DNA of 64,000 nucleotides, taken from contig JAZAYU010000019.1 in assembly GCA_038501625.1 (NCBI GenBank), forward strand, positions 7,785,285 through 7,849,284, written 5' to 3'. A model generated the notes under the pieces. The model did no database searches. It had not been told where the DNA came from and saw only the letters and a list, made by a program, of their open reading frames with translations. Positions within the stretch are counted from its first letter, which is position 1; every line of letters begins with the position of its first letter. The stretch is from Corbicula japonica. Its lineage: Eukaryota > Mollusca > Bivalvia > Venerida > Cyrenidae. The translations under genes were made by a program, and so were the position numbers. Shown here piece by piece: positions 56,531 to 64,000 of this stretch.

Positions 56531-59500
56531 TCGGACACTTCGGAGGTAATGTATACTTTGTTATCTCTGTGTACACGGTCGGGGATAATTCGCCTTTGAT
56601 AAGATAATTATATGAACAAAAAAAATCTTTGATCGTGATAGACACATGTTATTTTTTCTAGTTTACTATTATTTTTAGCTTGATCCGTCTCAGCTTGATC
56701 CGCGTTTGCTTGATCCGTGTTAGCTTGATCTGTGTTAGCTTGATGCGTGCTCTTCCTTCAAAACCACTCCCGCAACTGAACGACATCCTTGTGGGCAAAT
56801 CCACGAAACAAAACCAAGCCGATGTTGAGAATATTATAGTATGTTATCTACTGACATTCACTTGACATACAAGTTAATGTTAATATGGCTTTACAGCAAT
56901 CAAGTTTTACATATTTGGTATTGTTGTTTTTTTCCACGCTTATTGATTGCTGCCAAAAATGTGCGCATATCTGCTAAAAGATCATTCTCGGTTATTTACT
57001 GAGTATCACGTGACTGTCTACTTATCCATTATCTGTTATAACTTTGATGCATACGATCTGGAAACCATTTTTATGTATGTTTGTTTTCCAGCCGAGGGTG
57101 TAAAATCGCGTAAATTAATTAGTAAATGTAATATACTTTTCTGGAATGTACCAGACTTTAATAATTTATGTTAACATGTCACCCGATATAATCATATTTG
57201 TAGAAATGTGATAATTGTTCTTGTCACCAATGACTAATTTCTCACGAACACCGTTATTTGCAGGATGAACTTTATACAGTTAAACGACCAAGGTCTTGCT
57301 TCTCCAAGTTTGAGGATAGCTACCAGAATGAGATATCTACACAATCTGACGAGCTTTATGCAGCTAAACGACAAAGGCCTTGCTTCTCCAAGTTTGAGGA
57401 TAGCTACCAAAACGAGATATCTACACAATCAGACGATCTTTATGCAGCTAAACGACAAAGGTCTTGCTTCTCCAAGTCCGAAGACAGTTACCAGAATGAG
57501 TTATCTATACACTCTGAAGCAGTGGACATGTATTCTCACAGCGAGGACAGCTCGCCGTCATCTCAACGTCACAACGCCTCAGCGCCATCTTTCGGTGTAA
57601 TCAAGCGAACATGTAATGACGTCTCAGTATGCTTACATGACGAAAGTCTCTGGAACGCCTTCGCAGATATCGGAACAGAAATGATTATCAACCGAGGAGG
57701 AAGGTAAACCGTTTGTTTTCTTTGTGGCCGACAAGGCAGCACGTTATGATCCTACGTGCCACTAGACTGAATTTTAGCTCAACTTTAATGTCGAGCTATT
57801 CTTCTCGCTTTTTCGTCGGCGCCACTGTCCCGTTTTAGATAACGCCTGCAGCCTCATTGTATCTTCGAAACAGCTACAGCTTTAAAGCTTGACACACTTG
57901 TAAACCATCATATCCCAAGTGTTTAAAACTCAACTTCCATTTTGATTAAATTATGGCCATTTTTCAACTTAGAATTTAAGATTAAAGTTTGCGTACAAGC
58001 TGATGTAAAATAAATTTGTACAAATAATGGCATTTCATAAACAACCCAAAAATTTCTGTTTAACACCTTCGATATGTGCGAATGAAAAATTCACAATCTT
58101 AATGAAACTCTCGTTGTTATTCTTATATAAGCCCTAGGTATTTATTAATATTAAGGCATAATGTTGACCTATGTCAATCAACTTGAAACTGTAATGCGTT
58201 AATCAAATGCTTACAATCATCCGAAAGAAAAGCCAGTAATGTAAACTTTTTACTCTTTAATTCAAATTTTCGGACTCGTGACCTTAATCAAGAAAAATAT
58301 TTAAAAATTCTGTAATTTCCTGATAAAGGACAAATATTGTATTTGTTTATACAGGAGAATGTTTCCTCACATTATATTGTCAATAACCGGCCTCCGACCC
58401 GACGCCAAGTATTCCGTCATCCTAGAAATCGTACCTGCTGACAGACGGCGCTATAAATACATCAACAACCAATGGTTACCCATGGGCTTGGCAGACCCAG
58501 GACCCGGAGTGCAGCCCATCACACACCCAGACTCCCCGAACACAGGTTACTTCTGGACTCAAAATAGAGCGTCGTTTTCGAAAGTGAGGCTTACAAATAA
58601 TAAAGAGTCAAGCCTGAAAGATTGCACCGACGGTAACGTAAGTATATTGGCAATTGCATCATATATCGTAGGTCGATTTCTTTTTTCACACCTACTTTTT
58701 CATTTGTCTTGTTAACTTTGTCATTTCTTAACGCAGATCTAATTATTTGCGAAACGTAAAAGACAATAACCAGTCTATGACATTTTTGTCTGTATTCTGT
58801 GATCTGAAGTTTTAACCAGTCTTCGGTACCGAACGATTCTTGTGCTTTCAGTGCTTTGATTTACTACAGTGACCAATACCGCAATTTCTACGAGCGGTGC
58901 TTAAAGCAAGAAAAGCAGAATAGCAACAGTTTATTAATTATACACGATATTTCAAACTGACCACAAAGTATATTTATTTCAGATATTGCTGCTTTCGATG
59001 CATAAATACAAAGTGGTCATCAAAATTCGTGAGGAAGACGTGACTTTCAAAAACGAGATGTTGTTCGATTTTGATGAGTCATCATTTATTGCGGTGACCG
59101 CTTACCAAAACAGCAAGATAACCCAACTTAAGATACAGAACAATCCGTTTGCAAAGGCGTTCAGGGACTGCAATAATCCATCGTAAGTTAAAACTAGTTC
59201 AGGGACTGCAATAATCCATTGTAAGTTAAAACTAGTTCAGGGACTGCAATAATCCATCGTAAGTTAAAACTAGTCACGATTTGGCTGCACATTGTTCTCA
59301 CCCTTAGACATTTGGTGTCAAACGTGGTACCGTGGCTGCATTACTTGTATATCTTATGACGCTTGCTTTTGTTTTAAAATACCCTCTGGAAATCGCGGAC
59401 GATTTTCCAACTTGTTTGGGATGGCTGGGTGGGGGGGGGGGGGGGGGGGGTCCGTATGCGAGTCTGAAAGTTCTCGGTTTCGAGCCCCGGTCTGACTGCA

Positions 59501-59876
59501 CAATAGTTCTCAAAAGCTTATTATTTATTTATAAAATAAAAAATATGACGATCTCTATTTAGTTTGGACTCATATACAAATAAAGAAGATCCTCATATAT
59601 GATATATTTTAACTTAGAAAGTTAATATTATTAGTTTTATTTCATACGCAAATTAGGAAGACACGCTATATATCATCTATGTTAACTTAATATTTGTTGT
59701 TTTTTTTTTGTTTTTACAGGTTAGCACAAAACTCACATTCTCACAGAAGGCGAGAATCAAAAGCAAAACGTAAGATTATATTTAACCTAGCCTATATCTA
59801 TATCGTCTTAATTTACTTTAGAAATAGAAGATGTCTTTTGTTAAACGATTGATGATGAGGATTATTATTATTATTA

Positions 59877-59907
<31 letters not shown>

Positions 59908-61353
59908 GTTATAATAAAATTATTATTATTAATTGTATTACTTATTTTGTTATTATTATTCGAAATTTGTTCAAACCTATATTAGCCTGTTTTCATTTGG
60001 GGGTATTTTGTATAAGTAGAATGAATTTTAAACCTTTTTATGAAATTGTTTTTAGATTGCTCCGAGTCGAAATCGCCTAAGCGTCCGGCCAACAAGTCAT
60101 CTCCTGCAAAGACTGAACTTCCGGTTACATTGCACAATCCAGTCGGGGTTCCGCCGGGTCTCGGACAGTGGGGAATCCCTTTTCCCATGTGTTCCGTCCC
60201 ACCAATGGTTTTTGATCAGATGTTTAGACACATGATGGAGCAAAACGCCATAAATTCCAAGTCATGTGAGTAAAATACGAGTTCCTATCAATACTTTTTT
60301 TGTTTTCTCCAAACTTCTCGTGGCTAGCCTCTTGTACATGTGTATTCATAACAGTGTTGGGGGTCGAAGCGGGGTTCGGGAACACGACCCCACAAAACGA
60401 ATTATTTGGAGCAGTCTGGTGCATTCTGGGCGTTCTGATGTGGATTCAGCTACGAATTTTGGTCAGAGAACAATCGACTCCAGCTCGATATTCATGGAAG
60501 TAACCAATCGGAACTACTCGGCCAATTCCGCCAAATCGGCGATCGTGCCTCGGATGTATCTGGTGGAAGGATATGTCTAACCCAAAACGCCTACGCTAAA
60601 ATATAGTTCTTTCGGATAGTAAACAAACATGGCGCCGTTCGAACAATGCGTTCAAGTTTCATTGCAGAGATTAAAAGCTCAAGTTACATTAAAACAGCAA
60701 CAATTATGTTAAAAAAATAGAAAATATTTGAGAATGACCATGGGGGCCGCCATCTTGTTGCTAAAAGTAGTCCCAAAATCCAAGATGGCGCGTCCCTACG
60801 TACATCAGAGAGATGGTGTGTAGACACTGTCCGATGAGTTCAGATTGGGAAGTAACAGACAAGTCTAGATCTCCGAGCGTCACATCAGTATTCACAAAGA
60901 CTTTGAACGAATTCGACTCCAGCTTCATATTGACACCCGAAATTCGATTAAACATACGAGAATGTAGTTAAAATTTGCAAAACATAACTTAAAGATGCCA
61001 TTTTATTTTTGTTATAAAACTTTGTTTATTTGTTGCGACGTAAGATGCGCTCTCATACATTTTTCATAAATCAATAAACATAATCACAACAAAACAACAA
61101 AATTACCATAATTTCAGATTATCAGTGGGCCTCTATGCGGGACACTATGCAGTATCCGGTATGGATGAAAGACATGGCGTTTCGAAATATGCTGTTTCCA
61201 AATCAACTACCGGAAATGACACAGGGAAGCCTTGGTATGCGACTTCCGGTAGAAGCAGGCATGTTGTCTGCGGATTCCGTTAGTAAATCGATGTCGGATA
61301 ATGACGATTCACCAAAGAATGACACTGAATTAGAGCCAAGCAGCGGAACCTGA
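56471..61353 (+). CDS. Divergent T-box transcription factor (5' end not found)
   Basis: Seven exons splice in phase: 56471-56545, 57264-57703, 58355-58637, 58983-59182, 59720-59769, 60056-60265, 61118-61353, ending TGA. The product in the window is about 430 residues. The DNA-binding domain starts [20 protein letters not shown] and includes [71 protein letters not shown] and PFAKAFRD, all T-box hallmarks. The [15 protein letters not shown] loop and GYFWTQNRA depart from the usual GAHWM. A basic [11 protein letters not shown] stretch follows the domain. Family members bind T-half sites (TCACACCT) and pattern tissues in development. Subfamily is unresolved; it could be a lineage-specific member. 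Upstream first exon(s) are missing. Confidence 0.92.
56679..56750. repeat. 15-bp tandem repeat
   Basis: About five copies of AGCTTGATCCGTGTT in the intron between the first two recognised T-box gene exons. Confidence 0.85.
57264..57515 (+). repeat. 84-bp coding tandem repeat, three copies
   Basis: Each unit encodes 28 residues, of the form [20 protein letters not shown] then QNEISTQS. The third is most diverged (SKSEDSY, LSIHS). It lies N-terminal to the T-box. The KRPR/KRQR part is basic and could be a nuclear signal; SKFEDS is a possible phosphorylation site. Both are inference. Confidence 0.95.
59161..59275 (+). repeat. 38-bp tandem triplication spanning a splice donor
   Basis: TCAGGGACTGCAATAATCCA plus T(C/T)GTAAGTTAAAACTAGT recurs at 59161, 59199 and 59237. 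Copy 1 contains the end of the T-box exon and its donor (ATC|GTAAGT). Copies 2 and 3 keep the exon tail and the GTAAGT. Use of donor 2 or 3 would add 38 or 76 bases, with an immediate in-frame TAA at the first junction. Confidence 0.95.
59280..59719. other. T-box gene intron with a SINE-like fragment
   Basis: Contains a G run (59430-59450) followed by TCGGTTTCGAGCCCCGGTCTG, a box B-like piece that may be a decayed SINE head. Nothing coding. Confidence 0.45.
59858..59935. repeat. (TTA)n microsatellite
   Basis: Interrupted TTA/ATT repeats in the T-box gene intron. Confidence 0.9.
60266..61117. other. Last T-box gene intron with unexplained open frames
   Basis: A plus-strand frame (60266-60580) and a minus-strand frame (60955-60761) are open. 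The minus one reads [20 protein letters not shown] and looks protein-like. AACATGGCGCCG, GGGGCCGCCATCTTG and CCAAGATGGCGCG cluster at 60630-60790. No splice sites connect them to the T-box gene. Confidence 0.4.
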
Positions 61354-64000
61354 AAGGCTTCAAAGAACATTTGATTTTAGCGAATTGTGTTACTTATTAT
61401 TCTTTCGAATACTAGGTATGTTTAGAAGCATATCCGTTATGCGGTAAAGGTATTCGTGTTTGTTCTTAGGACTCTTGTCTGTGGTATCCTTGTTGGTTTT
61501 TTAATTGATAAAAAGGAAATGTTAACTACCTCAGCAAACGCCTATTTCATCTTAGTTGAAGAAATTCAATTTACATTTCTTGAAGTACTAAAATGTTGAC
61601 ATGTTACAGGATAGAAGTATTCTCACCGTTATTGTAAATTCTGGCCGTCAACAAAAATATTTCAAGACGATTTACCTTCATTAGGAAATATGGGAATATG
61701 GTATGTCCGACTGTAGTACAAAATATATCATCAAAATCAGATCACGTCAGGTGGTAACGTTAACTAACGTTCAGTAAAAACGTAAAATATAGCCCGTCGT
61801 GTTTGAAGATCAATTTTGCTGTATTTACCAATATTTTTATCGTCAAGTAGGAAATAGGATAATTAAAATAAGTAGATCAACGATTTGTATCTACAATGTA
61901 GCATTGTTTTTCTTTTCGAGTAATTTATATTGATTTGAAGTTTTAACCCATTCCTGGATATATACGCATTTTTACGCATGTGCGACCAGTGTAGATCCAG
62001 ATCAGCCGGCACATCCGTGCCGTCTGATCAGGATCTGCACTGGTCGCATTTTGGTCACAAATAACCTAATGAATCAAAAAGCGAACAGTTTAGATCCTGA
62101 TCAGACGGCACGGATGTGCCGGCTGATCTGGATCTAAACTGTTCGCCCTAGCAATAAAGGTGTGTCTAAACAGGAAAGGGTTAATTTCACTCTAGGATTA
62201 TTTTCTCACTGCTCCTGAAAGTCTTGTGTCCTCAATGATACGGAGCTTGTTCTATGCCTAGTAAAATTTTGAACGTTGGTCAGGCACTTATATATTTTAG
62301 TTGCAGTTCGTCATTTAGAGAATTTTTGTTTGTTTTTTTTTTTTTTACAAACATGAATTTGTTATTTTTGTTGTGTAAAAACACGTGGAGGTGCTAAAAT
62401 ATCGTTAAGGGGGGACAGCCCGCACTAGCCGAATATACGGCTTTGTGGGGAACGATATCTTTCAACGTTATATAATTAATGGACCATGTCAAGGGAAAAG
62501 ATGTCTTAGATGGATTTTTGACATTTGATTTGTTAGTACATTTGTTAATACAAAAGAACTTAAGAATACCGTTATTTTCTTATAACTTGAAGAAGTAATT
62601 TTATTACAAATTTTGACTATATAACGTCATTTTTACCACAAAATTCAAAAGGCGTCGTCTGATGAACATGGCGACGTCATTTTAAGAATTGACGTCAGCT
62701 GAGCTAGAAGACACCTTTTCTCTTGTCGTGGGCTATTAAAGTGTGTATGTTTTATTACACCGTGTAATATACCAACATTGCACGCTTTTGTACAGCATTT
62801 GTATTATTTATTTATTGTTAATGATATATCAGAAGAATGAATTGAATAAATTATAACTGAATTAACGTGTATGTTCTATCATTAATATATCCTCACGATT
62901 TTGCATGAATAAGCTGTATGCATAATTTCGGTTAAAATTATATTTTGTCCCATGGCGTTGCAGTACTAGTATTTTACAGATTGATATTGTTTAGTCATTG
63001 AAATAATATTTTGTCCCATTGAATAACAGTTTTTTTCAGTAATTGTTATGAGTTTTATTTGCAATAATCAGTTGTACGCATCATTGTGCGGACGCCACTA
63101 TGCAACAAAATGGACACAGTCGCCGACACCTTTTCTGTATCCGGTCTATTAATATGACTTACGTCAACAACATGAAACAGGAAGCATTGTTTATTAGAAA
63201 CATACTGGGATCCGCTACAAATGCAAATGCCAAGCTATAAACAACTTCTGGAAAAAAATCCAGGAACATTGAAACTTGGCTCAAACATCAAAATTCATCG
63301 AGTCTGAAATCCTGCATAAAATCAACGTCCAACCGAGTGCTCTCCAAAATCAGTGCTTTTGATTCATCTTGTACAGGAGATTCTGAAAAGACTAAGGTCA
63401 ATAGCTGCACAAAATTCATCCGACAACATGTAACTTATTGCCACAGAAACAATTTTTCCATACCAAGCTTCCCTAGTTTCGAATTAATGCAACATATTTC
63501 ATAATTTCTATACACACTGTCGTGTAACAGCTGCCCTGTACCAAATAGAGGGTACCCTGTGGCAGTCCGCAAGATGGCGACCAGTTAAGCAACGAAAAGG
63601 TATGTGCTATTTTGTTTCCAATTGGTATACGTATTGTAAGATATAGACTGGTATACTTGGATCATATAATGATAAGGATTGTTGTTTCATTAAATGATTG
63701 CTTCCTTTATTGCCGGTGTGTCCGTTTGACCCTGTAATTGATGAAAATAAATGACCTTATATGATATTTCAAAACTGAAGCGAGAGCGACGACTGATTTC
63801 GTTATATCCCTTTGAAGCGCCTCTAATTGCCTATCTTGTTGTATAACTATTAAACTGAACAATTATTTTGTTTTAAAGAAAATGCGATCCAAACAAACTG
63901 TTGTTGATACCCTGTACCGCCCCTCGAATTATAAGAGGGTACCTTGTATAGCCGTTGGATTAGTGTCGAAAAAGGTACCCCGTATGGTCTACTTTTCTAT
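61354..64000. other. Downstream flank of the T-box gene
   Basis: Presumed 3' UTR and intergenic DNA. Holds one TTAA-MITE (61943-62184), an AATAAA near 62846, GACGTCA sites at 62672-62698, and, near 63570, GCAAGATGGCGACCAG followed by a GTATGT that could be a first exon of a further gene. GGTACC-bounded text recurs near 63550 and 63940. No coding exon could be fixed. Confidence 0.5.
61943..62184. mobile_element. TTAA-flanked palindromic MITE, intact
   Basis: TTAACCCATTCCTGGATATA to TCTAAACAGGAAAGGGTTAA, with both internal palindromes (GATCCAGATCAGCCGGCACA; GATCCTGATCAGACGGCACG) nearly perfect, so this may be a young copy. Confidence 0.92.

Noticed and set aside
57265..57600. Second plus-strand frame across the T-box gene repeat exon
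   Set aside because: It is an out-of-frame shadow; only the other frame joins both neighbouring exons in phase.
63560..63605. First coding exon beginning ATGGCGACCAG
   Set aside because: A TAA follows after four codons; it may be a 5' UTR but cannot be supported as coding.

Overview
The window reads as nuclear DNA of a marine bivalve mollusc; a venerid clam such as Mercenaria is my guess from the repeat content, not a proven identification. The signs are AT-rich sequence, GT-AG introns, long genes with short exons, tRNA-derived SINEs, a 5'-truncated non-LTR retrotransposon, and a very abundant family of about 240 bp palindromic MITEs with TTAA flanks. There are no operons, bacterial genes or CRISPR arrays.

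Three multi-exon protein genes can be spliced by hand with phases that agree at every junction. (1) On the minus strand, 28,038 to beyond position 1, seventeen coding exons give at least 1,463 residues. They encode an N-terminal extended Tudor domain, a disordered Ser/Pro/Asn/Gln-rich linker of about 500 residues encoded mostly by one large exon, a coiled coil, a helical domain that reminds me of MIF4G-type repeats, and a charged C-terminal exon carrying a VKADHN/G hexapeptide minisatellite. The 3' end is outside the window. (2) On the plus strand, 46,040-48,396, three exons encode a 444-residue type II membrane sulfotransferase of the CHST8-14/HNK-1 kind (Golgi carbohydrate 4-O-sulfotransferase). 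(3) On the plus strand, 56,471-61,353, seven exons encode most of a divergent T-box transcription factor. Its N-terminal region carries a 28-residue unit repeated three times; its first exon(s) were not found.

The space between and inside the genes is dominated by mobile DNA. The introns of the Tudor gene hold a broken LINE (5.9-7.2 kb), a SINE with perfect 16-bp target duplications (7.5-7.8 kb), many TTAA MITEs and nested elements (24.5-25.4 kb). Between 28 and 46 kb lie a 1.9 kb inverted-repeat element (28.7-30.6 kb), a 2.0 kb MULE-like element with a 9-bp target duplication that carries a frameshifted ZSWIM3-type first exon (31.8-33.8 kb), and a 3 kb satellite of about 323-bp monomers with a trimeric higher-order pattern interrupted by a SINE (36.1-39.1 kb). 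More interspersed repeats fill 43-46 kb and 48-56 kb.

The most interesting items are the MULE-like element carrying a ZSWIM3-type exon, the Tudor plus helical-domain gene, the T-box gene shaped by local tandem duplications (a triplicated splice donor, a duplicated exon, a triplicated coding repeat), and the TTAA MITE family with two internal palindromes.
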